Shown piece by piece: positions 24,949-34,300 of a stretch of 39,161 nt of DNA (position 1 is the stretch's first letter; each line of letters begins with the position of its first letter). The position numbers and the translations under genes were made by a program. The notes under the pieces are model-generated. The model was not told the DNA's origin, did no database searches, and worked only from the letters and a program-made list of their open reading frames with translations. This DNA is from Bradyrhizobiaceae bacterium (GTDB taxonomy: Bacteria; Pseudomonadota; Alphaproteobacteria; Rhizobiales; Xanthobacteraceae), in NCBI GenBank assembly GCA_003963435.1, contig RXJC01000602.1:1-39161 (forward strand). Direction: 5' to 3'.

Positions 24949-27663
24949 TCAGAACCATTGTCCGAACCGGCGGATGTAGACGGTCTTCATCAGTTGAGCG
25001 ACGAGGCAGTAGCAGAGCAGCGTTCCGGCCAGCCACGGGAAGTAGGCGATAGGCAGGGGCTGCAATCCGATGGCTGCTCCCAGCGGAGAGAACGGCAAAT
25101 AGATCCCCAGTACGCAGATGACGCTCGACATCAGCAAGACCGGCAAAGCCGCTGTGCTGTTGACGAAGGGAATCTTCTGGGTACGCAGCATATGGACCAC
25201 GAGCGTTTGAGAAAGCAGGCCCTCGATGAACCAGCCCGACTGAAAGAGCGATTGATGCTCCGGGCTATTGGCGGCAAAGACGAACCACATCAGAGCGAAC
25301 GTCGTGATGTCGAAGATCGAGGACGTCGGCCCGATCCAGATCATGAAACGACCGATATTCTTGGCATCCCACTTCCGCGGTTTGCTGAGAAACTCCTTGT
25401 CCATGTGATCCCAAGGCAGCGCCAATTGGGAAATGTCGTACATCAGGTTTTGCACGAGCAAATGGATCGACAGCATCGGCAGGAACGGAATGAATGCGCT
25501 CGCCACCAGCACTGAAAACACGTTTCCGAAGTTCGAGCTGGCGGTCATGTTGAGGTATTTCATGATGTTGCCGAAGGTTTCGCGCCCCTTCAGCACACCC
25601 TCCTCAAGAACCATCAGGCTCTTCTCGAGCAGGATGATATCGGCCGACTCCTTCGCAATATCGGCGCCGCTATCGACGGAAATGCCGACATCGGCATCGC
25701 GCAGCGCCGGGGCGTCATTGATGCCGTCACCGAGAAATCCGACGGTATGACCGTTAGCCTGAAGCGCCTGCAATACACGCGACTTCTGGAGCGGAGTGAG
25801 CTTCGCGAAGATCGTCCGCTCCTCGACCAAAACGCGAAGCGCGGTGTCGTCCAATTTTTCTATGTCGCGCCCGAGTACGGCTTGGCCCGGTTCAAGTCCT
25901 ACTTCACGGCAGATCTTGGCACTCACGACCGCATTGTCGCCCGTAAGAACCTTGACCTTGACGCCATGCTCCGCGAGCGCAGCGATTGCTGGTCCAGCCG
26001 TCTCCTTTGGCGGGTCGAGAAAAGTAAGGAACCCCTGAATCGTGAGATCGGCTTCGTCCGCGATGGCATAATGCGTCTTGGCCTCGGACGCCACAAACCC
26101 TCGGGTGGCGACGACCAGCACACGGAATCCGTCCTCGTTGTACGCCCGAGCCATCGCAGCCAGATTCTTGCGCTCAACGTCACCAAGGCGGATCAGATCT
26201 TTGCCTCTTCTGACGTGCGTAGAGATCGACAGCATCTCCTCAACCGCGCCCTTGCAGATGAGCAAGTGATCTCCGTCCTCGCCCTCGACGACCACTGAGA
26301 GTCGGCGGCGCACAAAGTCGAACGGAAGTTCATCGACTTTTCGGTAGCTCGCGGCCGTGTTCGTGATGGCTGGCTCCGCCCCGGCGAATCGCACGACGGC
26401 CTGATCCATCAGGTTCTTCACGCCGCTCTGGTGGTAGCTGTTCAACCAGCCCAACCGGAGAACGTCAGCGTTGGGTTGCCCGGTAACGTCGACGTGGTGC
26501 TCCAGAATGATCTTGTCCTGAGTCAGCGTGCCGGTCTTGTCCGTGCAGAGAACATCCATCGCGCCGAAGTTCTGAATGGCGTTGAGTCGCTTCACGACGA
26601 CTTTGCGCCGCGCCATCGCTACGGCGCCCTTCGCGAGGTTCGAGGAAACGATCATCGGCAGCATTTCGGGGGTAAGTCCGACGGCGACGGCAAGGCCGAA
26701 CAACAGCGCTTCCACCCAGTCGCCTTTGGTCAGGCCGTTGATGACAAAGACGACAGGAACCATGACGAGCATGAAGCGGATGAGCAGCCAGCTCACACTG
26801 TTGATGCCGCGATCGAACGCCGTTTGAGCGCGCGATCCGACGATCGCCTTGGCTAACGATCCGAAATAGGTGCGAGCACCCGTGGCAACGACAAGCGCGG
26901 TCGCCGTGCCGCTCACGACGTTGGTGCCCATGAAGCAGACGTTGGGCATGTCGAGCGCGTTCATTTCGCTGGACGCTACGCTCGCCGCGGACTTCTCGGC
27001 GACAGACCCGAGCGTGTCATACTTCTCAACAGGGATGGCCTCACCGGTGAGCACTGCCTGGCTCACAAACAGATCGCGGGATTCGATCAGCCTCACGTCT
27101 GCCGGGATCATATCCCCTGCTGAAAGACGCACGATGTCGCCGGCGACGATCTCTCGCATCGGGATTTCGAATGCTTCGGGATTTGACGTTGCCGATCCTC
27201 GACGAAGAACCGTCGCCGTCGTGCGGACCATCGCCTTCAGAGCTTCGGCCGCAGCGCTCGATCGGTACTCCTGAACGAAGCGCATCAAGGCGCTGGCAAG
27301 CACCATCACGATGATGATGGTGACTTTTGTCGGATCCGCATCCTCGCCATGTTGAAGCCGAAGCCAGATGTCCGTTACAGCGCTGATCCCAGCCAGGATC
27401 AGCAGCACTGCAATGAACGGATTCTTGAAAGCGCCAAAAAACTGAACAACCGCTGGCAGGCGTCGCTCTTGCGCAACCTCATTGGGGCCGTCTTTTGCCA
27501 GCCGTTCGATCGCATCTCGGGCAATCAGGCCGTTGCGGTCGCCTTTGACGTTTTCGAAGGTGTCATCCAACCCATTCTGGGCTTCACGGACCGCCTTCAT
27601 CGACAGCTTGCGTTCGTCTTTTCCGCGCGGCTTGAGAGCCGCCTTGAGGATGGGGGCATTCAT
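24949..27663 (-). CDS. mgtA: MgtA, P-type Mg2+-importing ATPase
   Basis: A 904-residue P3B-type ATPase importing Mg2+ across the inner membrane. It matches enterobacterial MgtA along its length: actuator VLTGEAIPVEK, helix segment GLAVAVGLTPEMLPMIV, phosphorylation site CTDKTGTLTQ (D375), hinge GFLGDGINDAPALRDADVG, and the C-terminal membrane block SSNFGNVFSVLVASAFIPFL. The ATG at 27663 has AGGAG nine bases upstream; the frame stays open to 27834, but that part lacks family similarity. A strong hairpin lies just before the ribosome site. It heads a leftward run with a porin and mgtC. Induction by low Mg2+ is expected from the family. Confidence 0.97.
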   Translation of the reverse strand: MNAPILKAALKPRGKDERKLSMKAVREAQNGLDDTFENVKGDRNGLIARDAIERLAKDGPNEVAQERRLPAVVQFFGAFKNPFIAVLLILAGISAVTDIWLRLQHGEDADPTKVTIIIVMVLASALMRFVQEYRSSAAAEALKAMVRTTATVLRRGSATSNPEAFEIPMREIVAGDIVRLSAGDMIPADVRLIESRDLFVSQAVLTGEAIPVEKYDTLGSVAEKSAASVASSEMNALDMPNVCFMGTNVVSGTATALVVATGARTYFGSLAKAIVGSRAQTAFDRGINSVSWLLIRFMLVMVPVVFVINGLTKGDWVEALLFGLAVAVGLTPEMLPMIVSSNLAKGAVAMARRKVVVKRLNAIQNFGAMDVLCTDKTGTLTQDKIILEHHVDVTGQPNADVLRLGWLNSYHQSGVKNLMDQAVVRFAGAEPAITNTAASYRKVDELPFDFVRRRLSVVVEGEDGDHLLICKGAVEEMLSISTHVRRGKDLIRLGDVERKNLAAMARAYNEDGFRVLVVATRGFVASEAKTHYAIADEADLTIQGFLTFLDPPKETAGPAIAALAEHGVKVKVLTGDNAVVSAKICREVGLEPGQAVLGRDIEKLDDTALRVLVEERTIFAKLTPLQKSRVLQALQANGHTVGFLGDGINDAPALRDADVGISVDSGADIAKESADIILLEKSLMVLEEGVLKGRETFGNIMKYLNMTASSNFGNVFSVLVASAFIPFLPMLSIHLLVQNLMYDISQLALPWDHMDKEFLSKPRKWDAKNIGRFMIWIGPTSSIFDITTFALMWFVFAANSPEHQSLFQSGWFIEGLLSQTLVVHMLRTQKIPFVNSTAALPVLLMSSVICVLGIYLPFSPLGAAIGLQPLPIAYFPWLAGTLLCYCLVAQLMKTVYIRRFGQWF

Positions 27664-27966
27664 TGGATGAATCTCCTGCCGCAAGCGCCGAGACCATGCG
27701 CCTCTCGGCACGGTCTTCGGCGCTTGGGGTCTTGGTCGGCTGAGGGGATAATGAAACCGATGCATCTTCACGACGCTCGGCATTCGGACCGCGCTTGAGC
27801 AGCGCAGCCGCTCTTCACCAGGGAGGGTCCGCACCTTCGCGCGACCGTGCGATTCTGCGCGAGTACGGATTGCCGCCCCGGCGGGGGTGAAGCCCGTCCA
27901 GGCCGGCGGACACCAGAACCATCGCCGTGCTGGCCTTATGCAGCGTGAGGGAATGCATCACACGCC
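27664..27966. other. Leader and promoter region of mgtA
   Basis: About 300 bases between the 98-residue gene and mgtA, both leftward. It is GC-rich and repeat-rich: the hairpins at 27683-27725, a CCCC-GGC-GGGG stem near 27876-27886 and AGGCCGGC/GCTGGCCT arms near 27900-27937. No independent gene was found in it, but the mgtA frame continues upstream without a stop. Confidence 0.5.
27683..27725 (-). promoter_or_regulatory. Alternative hairpins in the mgtA leader
   Basis: The 27683-27695 arm (AAGCGCCGAGACC) pairs with 27712-27725 (GGTCTTCGGCGCTT), 13 base pairs with one bulged base. A competing 7-base-pair stem uses GCCGAGA (27687-27693) with TCTCGGC (27703-27709). The two exclude each other. 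On the transcript the structure ends five bases before the GCAGGAG region. This fits a riboswitch-like or attenuator role, by analogy only with the enterobacterial mgtA leader. Confidence 0.55.
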
Positions 27967-28263
27967 TCACGCCGCAAAGCGACCATGCTGGTAAACTGCA
28001 AGAAGGAGTCCGGCGCGCTCGATCAATCGGCGCAACCCGCCGCCCGTGTCTGGTTCGGCGTCAAGCATCCAGATGCATTCGAGCCGACCGGTCTCGCCAT
28101 TGACACGCCACGCCGCGACCAGTCGAGTCCGGTTCGTGCGGGGAGACTTCGTGAAAGGACGGTCACGCTCGCATCGCGGGTCGGCGAATGCGGGATTGCG
28201 TTTCGGCGAGGCGATCCGCGAAACGCGGAGCGAAGCCGGCAGAGTAAAAAATTGGAGAGTCAT
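27967..28263 (-). CDS. Small conserved-looking hypothetical protein, 98 residues
   Basis: The ATG at 28263 has a near-perfect GGAGGTG ribosome site. The product has an Arg/Pro-rich N-terminal half (PAFADPRCERDRPFTKSPRT) followed by VAAWRVNGETGRLECIWMLD, a pattern I recall from short unnamed proteins of Bradyrhizobium and relatives (not checked). It runs in the same direction as mgtA, 303 bases upstream, and may be cotranscribed. No function can be given. Confidence 0.65.
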   Translation of the reverse strand: MTLQFFTLPASLRVSRIASPKRNPAFADPRCERDRPFTKSPRTNRTRLVAAWRVNGETGRLECIWMLDAEPDTGGGLRRLIERAGLLLAVYQHGRFAA

Positions 28264-28848
28264 GTCTCACCTCCGTGACGAGCCGCTCGGCCGTCACAGG
28301 CGAGACTGATGATTCAGACTCGCGAGAACGACCTGAGCGGCACGCTTGCTCGACTACTGTCGCTTGGCATTGCTCGTTGATCCTCATGCGTCGGCAGCGG
28401 GTTGGAGCCGCTAGATGACATTGGCTGGATATCACCGTCATTCCTTGAGTGACAGTGTCTTGCGGGGTTGATCCGATATACAAAACAATATCCGGGATAT
28501 ACCATCGTATATTGTAAGGTCTTCGGCGATAACTACCTGCGCAATATCAAGCCGCTTAGACTCACCGGACACGGGCGCGTCGACTTCACTAGCGATGTGA
28601 TCGCTCTGATTTATTTCGATCCGAGGTCTAGTGTGGGTATCGATATGGTTCTTGTCGAGCGCATCGTCGCGCGAAGCCCTCGTCTTCGGCGATTGCTTTA
28701 TTCGTTGTCCTTAACCTTTCTGAAAGCGGCGTTTCGGTTTCGCCGCACGGGCTTGGATGCCTTTGCCCGACCGACATTGCGTTTATCGCAGTGTCTCTTT
28801 CGTACTGCCTCTTCGCGGATACGACGTCGTTATGCAGCCGAGCCGAAA
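28264..28848. other. Intergenic region with AT-rich palindromes
   Basis: About 585 bases between divergent small genes. A frame is open from 28468 into the next gene, but its first 127 codons look non-coding. The notable content is the palindrome cluster at 28475-28512. GTCATTCC and GAGTGAC near 28437-28453 form a further loose inverted repeat. Promoters for both flanking genes should lie here. Confidence 0.5.
28475..28512. promoter_or_regulatory. Cluster of overlapping AT-rich palindromes
   Basis: Three inverted repeats in 38 bases: GATAT...ATATC (28475-28492), ATATCC-G-GGATAT (28488-28500) and ATATAC-CATC-GTATAT (28497-28512). The last shares ATATACCA-CGTAT with 19545-19558, and the middle resembles the operator at 3679-3694. 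Likely protein-binding sites; the protein is unknown. Confidence 0.5.
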
Positions 28849-29109
28849 ATGACGTCGGACTCGCGCTTTGTGCTCCGTCGCCTTTCTCTCAAACTTTTGA
28901 TCGTGCTGATCTTTGCCGGTGCTCAAAGCCCGCTGCCCTGGGGATTCGGGAAAGCGCTTACGATGATGCTGTTTATGAGCGCGGCTATCAGCTGTGCCTT
29001 GGCCCTCATGAACCACCAACGATTCAGATTGGGAGTCTTGAGCTACTGGGACGAATCTTTGGCCTTTGTCCTGCTCGGCCAAACCGCGCGGATGGTGTTT
29101 CTACGTTGA
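28849..29109 (+). CDS. Small hypothetical membrane protein, 86 residues
   Basis: From ATG 28849 the frame encodes a protein with two hydrophobic segments (LLIVLIFAGAQ and ALTMMLFMSAAISCALALM) and the tail RLGVLSYWDESLAFVLLGQT, which looks protein-like and resembles unnamed rhizobial proteins from memory. The frame is open from 28468, but the extra part is compositionally poor. The ribosome site is weak, so the start is uncertain. Confidence 0.45.
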   Translation: MTSDSRFVLRRLSLKLLIVLIFAGAQSPLPWGFGKALTMMLFMSAAISCALALMNHQRFRLGVLSYWDESLAFVLLGQTARMVFLR

Positions 29110-29254
29110 AGTATTGCGAGTGCGCTATGCCGGGGGCTCTCGTCTTCAAAATACTCGCCAATAACCTGCCACGCGATACGGGAATCGCGAAGGTGGCCGT
29201 CGAGGCGAGACGCGGGGCAGCGACAACCGCCTGCGGCGTCGTTTGGTATTGGTT

Positions 29255-29500
29255 ATGACGGAGCGTCGCACCACTCGCCGTCGCCGCACGCTGTTGACGG
29301 GGAAGATCATTCTCAATCAGCGATCGTCCGTGATAAGTTGCGTCGTCCGAAACTTGTCGGACACAGGCGCCTGCCTCGAAGTTCCTGCTGCCCTGAACAT
29401 TCCGGATGCCTTCGAGCTGAAAATAGAACCTGGCGGCGCTTGCTCACAGTGTCGAATAGTCTGGCGGAGCGCTACGCGCATCGGCGTGGCGTTCGATTGA
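29255..29500 (+). CDS. Single-domain PilZ protein
   Basis: An 81-residue protein consisting of a PilZ domain: the Arg-rich start (TERRTTRRRRTLLTGKI) supplies the RxxxR-type arginines and VRNLSDTGACLEV the (D/N)xSxxG motif that together bind cyclic di-GMP; CRIVWRSATRIGVAF closes the barrel. Single PilZ domains act as c-di-GMP adaptors on motility, exopolysaccharide or stress targets. ATG 29255 is preferred to the TTG at 29243. It appears to stand alone. The target is unknown. Confidence 0.88.
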   Translation: MTERRTTRRRRTLLTGKIILNQRSSVISCVVRNLSDTGACLEVPAALNIPDAFELKIEPGGACSQCRIVWRSATRIGVAFD

Positions 29501-30048
29501 CACAAAGCTAGAACGCGCCTTCACTTTCAAGGGCGAGTGTAAAGGCGCTGGCCCGAGATACTGGCCGCGCGCACGGCGCTGCAGGCGTGACGGCTGATAT
29601 GGCCGGACGGCAGGCTACAGAAATAACAAGGACAATGTGTGGGGGAAAGAGCCAATCTCACAAGGAGAATGGCGCGCCGTACTGGATAAAAGTGCGAACG
29701 CATATGTGATTGAATCTGCGATTAATTTATTTTGGGGCATCGTGATCCTCTCATCTTTCAGCGTTCGCCGGCTGCCGCCAATAGCCCCACCCAAACGGGT
29801 GCGCCGAACCGAACGCGGAGCTGATATCGGACCAAGTACAAGGTATCCGGTATTTTGCTTCTCCCGGGTCTATGAGGAAATGACTAGCTCTTTCCAAATC
29901 TGGGCCGCGTACGCAGTGGCTCTCTCCTAGTCCTGAAGTCCGCGGCATGTGTGATTGGGTACCGCTGGAATACATCGCAGAAAATCCCATTCTGCAGCGA
30001 TGCAAATATCGAGTGCAAAATCGATTAAAAAATAGAGAGCTCCGCGAA
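29501..30048. other. Intergenic region between PilZ and VIT genes
   Basis: About 550 bases. A 97-residue frame with a GTG start (29637-29930) has no recognisable features. Six A at 30027-30032 correspond to a T run after the leftward VIT gene, without a strong stem before it. Nothing else is supported. Confidence 0.45.
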
Positions 30049-30744
30049 CTAGACGGCTCGACCGATGAGGGCACCAATGGTCGCAGTTGAGGCCATGGCG
30101 ACTGCTCCCCAAAACACGACCCGAAGAGTGGGTTTCCATATGCTGGCGCCGCCAGCGCGAGCGCCGATCGCTCCGAGAACGCCAAGTCCGATGAGGCAGG
30201 CAATGGAGACGGTCCAGGTGGCGGTCCAGGCCGGCGACAGGAGAGCGACGGCCAGCGGCAAAGTCGCGCCAGATGCGAAGGTGACCGCCGAAGTGAAAGC
30301 CGCTTGAACTGGCTTCGCCATCACATGACTGGTCAGTCCGAGTTCATCCCGCGCATGGGCCCCGAAGGCGTCCTTTGCCATCATCTGCTCGGCGACCTGT
30401 CGCGCCAGTTCGGGCGTTACACCACGCTGCTCGTAGATCGCGGCGAGTTCGGCCAGCTCCGCTTCAGGTTGCGTGGCAAGTTCGCGGCGCTCACGCGCCA
30501 TGTCGGCTTCTTCCGTATCGGCCTGGGAACTGACCGACACATATTCGCCTGCAGCCATCGACATTGCTCCGGCGACGAGCCCCGCTACGCCAGCAACCAG
30601 AATTTCGTGGGAAGCGGCGGTCGCGGCGGCAACACCGACGATCAGACTCGATGTTGAAATCAGCCCGTCATTGGCGCCTAGCACCGCTGCGCGAAGCCAA
30701 CCTATTCGTTCGATCAGATGGTTCTCTTTATGAAGGGCTCGCAT
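30049..30744 (-). CDS. VIT1/CCC1-family Fe2+/Mn2+ transporter
   Basis: A 231-residue membrane protein of the vacuolar iron transporter family: helix 1 with RAAVLGANDGLISTSSLIVG, GLVAGAMSMAAGEYVSVSSQ, a cytosolic helical metal-binding region rich in Glu (about residues 75-135: QADTEEADMARERRELATQ), then SAVTFASGATLPLAVALLSP and further helices. Family members move Fe2+ or Mn2+ out of the cytosol by H+ exchange. The ATG at 30744 has an AGGA site. It runs in the same direction as the czcCA genes but is 119 bases from the exported protein gene. Confidence 0.94.
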   Translation of the reverse strand: MRALHKENHLIERIGWLRAAVLGANDGLISTSSLIVGVAAATAASHEILVAGVAGLVAGAMSMAAGEYVSVSSQADTEEADMARERRELATQPEAELAELAAIYEQRGVTPELARQVAEQMMAKDAFGAHARDELGLTSHVMAKPVQAAFTSAVTFASGATLPLAVALLSPAWTATWTVSIACLIGLGVLGAIGARAGGASIWKPTLRVVFWGAVAMASTATIGALIGRAV

Positions 30745-30863
30745 GGAACATGGTCCTGAATTACATTTCTAAGGCTTTGTAACGCGGCGCTGAGCACATA
30801 GGAAAAGGCGCCTTGCCTTCGAGATCGATCTGGAAACTTGGCCGGTCAGGCTGATCAATGATG

Positions 30864-31346
30864 CTATCTTCCGATGAAACGCCTACCGTTCCATCGCCAC
30901 ATACGCTGTAGTCCAAAGCCGCATTCAACTTCAATCGCCGGAGTGTTGTCCAGGCCTCTCAACGTGACTTCATTTGCCCTGACACTCATCACCAGATGAT
31001 ATCGTCCGTGGTGCGACATGTAGACCTGATGGAGGCATTTTCCGCTGCTACAAAACGTAAGGCGGTCGCCACATCTGAGTTCATGAAGATGAAGAGCGAT
31101 GAGACGAACGTTCCCAACGTCAATGAAGCGGCTGAAGCCACGCGTTGTTGTCAATTCATCGCCACATACCTTCCTGTATTTTTGAAGGCCTGCCCGCACT
31201 TCCGCCGGCAGGTTTTGCACGTAGAAAGGACTGGGTTGATTGTCATGGACAGGAGAACTTGCGAGCGAGAGGGCCGGCGAGACAAAGAAAAGTGACGTCA
31301 TAGCGGCTAAGATTGCCACGTCACGGAGCCGATTCGATCTTTTCAT
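30864..31346 (-). CDS. Exported Cys/His-rich protein coupled to czcA
   Basis: A 160-residue protein with a signal peptide (DVAILAAMTSLFFVSPALS core, cleavage near residue 30). The mature part has Cys at 61, 92, 99, 104 and 142 and His at 86, 88, 106, 112, 113 and 117, clustered in LHLHELRCGDRLTFCSSGKC and HQVYMSHHGRYH. This could bind metal or form disulfides (inference). The ATG at 31346 overlaps the czcA stop by ATGA, tying it to the efflux pair. It is not a recognised membrane fusion protein or CusF relative. A longer start at 31415 lies in czcA and is rejected. Confidence 0.75.
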   Translation of the reverse strand: MKRSNRLRDVAILAAMTSLFFVSPALSLASSPVHDNQPSPFYVQNLPAEVRAGLQKYRKVCGDELTTTRGFSRFIDVGNVRLIALHLHELRCGDRLTFCSSGKCLHQVYMSHHGRYHLVMSVRANEVTLRGLDNTPAIEVECGFGLQRMWRWNGRRFIGR

Positions 31347-34300
31347 GCTGAAACCTCCACTTCCAACGGCTGTTTCTCTCGTTCGACGACGGCTGCGGAG
31401 CGGCGCTCCATCCATCGGTAGATCGCCGGCAACAGCAGCAGCGTCAGAACGGTGGACGACAGGACGCCGCCGATGACGACAGTGGCGAGCGGTCGTTGCA
31501 CCTCCGCTCCCGCGCCCTGTGAAATCGCCATCGGTACGAAGCCGATTCCCGCGACCATGGCGGTCGACAATACCGGACGGAGCCGATCCGTGGCGGCTTG
31601 CCGGACTGCCTCGATAACAGGCAGCTTCCGCCGCAACGCATTGATATGATCGATCAGAACGAGACCATTCAGCATCGCGATGCCGGAGACCGCGATAAAG
31701 CCGATCGCGGCGGTGATCGAGAATGGCATGTCACGTAGCCAGAGTGCCAGCACGCCACCGGTGATCGCAAACGGAATACCGGTATAGACGACGGCGGCAT
31801 GACGGACGCTCCCCAACGCCGAATAAACGAGCAAGAAGATCATCAGCAGCGCCGCCGGCACGACGATCATCAGACGGGCTCGGGCCGCTTCTAGCTGACG
31901 GAACTGGCCTCCGAACTCGATGCGATAGGATTCAGGCAGCGCAAGCTTGCCGTCGAGGCGTGCACGCGCTGCGGTCACATAACCTTCGATGTCGCTGGTG
32001 TTGAGATTGACCATCAAGGCGGCGCGGCGCTTACCATTGTCGTGCAGGATCGGTTCGACCGTTCTCATCTCGCGCAGACTTGCAACGCGGTCCAGCGGCA
32101 CAAGGCCGGACGCGCCGACGCGCAATGGAAGGGAGAGGATCGATTTTGTGTCCGCGCGTAAGGACTCGGGCATACGAACGACGATCGCGTGTCGATGCTC
32201 TCCGTCCGCGATGAAGCCGACCTCGTCCCCACCGATCGCTGACGCAATGGCACGGTTGACCTCGGCGGTTCCCAGCCCCAACCGCACCATCGCGTCGTGA
32301 TTGATCTCGACCACCACACTGTGGGTGCGGCTGGCCGCTTCGAATGCGGCATTGGCGGTGCCGGGCACGCCTTGCAATTCCTCTCGCGCCTGCGCGGCGA
32401 GCCGCTCAAGCACGTCGTAGTCGTCTCCGAATATCTTGACCGACAGATCCGCCCGCGTGCCCTCCAACATTTCGTTGAAGCGCATCTCGATAGGCTGCGC
32501 GAAAAGGAATGACTGCTCCGGCGCCAGCGCAGTGGCAGCCTTTTCGATCGCCGCAACCAGCTCGCTCTTGTTGCGCGGCATGTCCGGACCTTGCGGCCAT
32601 TGGTCGAGCGGCTTGTAGAAGATGTAGAGGTCGTTCTCATTCGGCGGCATCGGGTCGGTCGCAACCGCGCTGGTGCCGATGCGGGAGAAGGTTCGGGTCA
32701 CTTGCGGAAAGCGACGCAAAATTTCACGCTCGGTTTGCTGCTCGATCTCAAGGCTACGGTCGAGCGACATCCCCACGGGCTTGTAGACCATCGCCGTGAT
32801 GGAGCCCTCATCGAGGCGTGGCGTAAACTGCGAGCCAAGGGTCAGGAATATCCTCAATGCCACGGCCAACAGGACTGCCGATGGAACGAGAAGGGCAGCG
32901 GGATGACGGAGGGCGAAGTCCAGGACGGGACGGTAGCCCCGGATCACGAGGCCGGCGAAGCCACCGTTATGCGTGATGTGGTTGTCGGCGGTTATCTCCG
33001 GGAGAGAATCTTCCTTTTCACTGACGCTCGGCTGACGCACCTTCTCGCCTCGTAGCAGCCGGGCGCACAGCGCCGGCACTAGCGTAAAGGTAACGATCAG
33101 CGCCGCTGCCAGCGCCAGCATCACGGCTTGCGCCATCGGCTGAAACAGCTTCCCCTCGACGCCGCCCAGGCTGAGTACCGGCACATAAACCAGCGCGATG
33201 ATGGCCATGCCGAAGAACACGGGCCGCGCCACGCCCCCCGCAGCGTTGATGACGATGCGACGGCGTTCATCGGCCGTCAGCTCGCGCCCCTTGAGGCGCT
33301 GTGCCTCGCCCATCAGACGCAATGTGTTTTCCACGACGACGATCGCGCCATCTACGACCAGGCCGAAGTCGAGCGCGCCGAGGCTCATCAGATTGCCCGA
33401 TATACCGAGCGCATGCATGCCCGAGATCATCATGAGAAAGGCCAGCGGGATGACCGACGCGACGATAAATGCCGCGCGCCAGTTGCCGACCACGATCAGC
33501 AATACGACGGCGACCAGCAACGCTCCCTCGCCAAGGTTGCGCTCGACCGTCGCGATGGTGCGATCCACCAATTCTGAACGATCGTACTGAACCTGAAGGA
33601 TCATGCCTTTGGGCAGCGCGGCGCGCAGGTTCGGCAATTGCGCATCGACGCGCCGGGCAACGTCCCGGCTGTTCTGCCCGACCAGCATCATCACTGTGCC
33701 GAGCACGGTTTCCTTGCCGTTGGTGGTCGCGGCGCCATCGCGTGGAGCATGGCCGATGGTCACGGTCGCCAGATCCGCTACAGTCAGCGGCCGCACGCCA
33801 CCTGCGAATTTCACGGGTAATGCGCGGATCATCTCCGCCGTCGTGACACGCGCTTCGGTTCGGACGGTGAAGCGTTGGCCGTTCTTGGTGATGGTCCCGC
33901 CGCCGGCATTGGCGACGTTGGCGCCAACAGCCTGGGCAAGCTCGCTCGGCGTGATGCCCGCTGTCGTGAGCTTCTTCAGATCAGGCTCGATGACAAACTG
34001 ACGTTCGAGGCCGCCGTTGGAATTGACGTCGGCGACCCCCTCGATCGCGCGCAGCATCGGGCGCACGATATATTCCTGAGCCTCGAACAACTCCATCAGT
34101 TGTTGCCGCTCGTCCAAATCGGACGGCGGTTGCGCCCATTCGAGTGTGTAGTACCAGATTTCGCCAAGCCCGGTGGTGATCGGAGCGAGGCGCGGCGATG
34201 ATCCGGCTGGCAGCATGTCGCGCACTGCGGAAAGCCGCTCGTTGACGAATTGGCGTGCGCGAAGCTGGTCCGTGCCGTCCTGATAGATGAGCGTGACCTG

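Noticed and set aside
24497..25036. A 179-residue leftward frame overlapping the mgtA end
   Set aside because: Its first third lies inside mgtA, the composition is biased, and no ribosome site or family supports it; the 106-residue frame on the same strand is the better, still weak, candidate.
28468..28848. An N-terminal extension of the small membrane protein
   Set aside because: It begins in the palindrome cluster and its composition is unlike coding sequence; the ATG at 28849 is more plausible.
29637..29930. A 97-residue rightward frame with a GTG start between PilZ and VIT
   Set aside because: No ribosome site, no recognisable motif, and unlike a real protein in its second half.
30015..30048. 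Intrinsic terminator after the VIT gene
   Set aside because: A run of six T exists on the transcript strand, but only a short self-complementary GAGCTC precedes it, without a real stem-loop.
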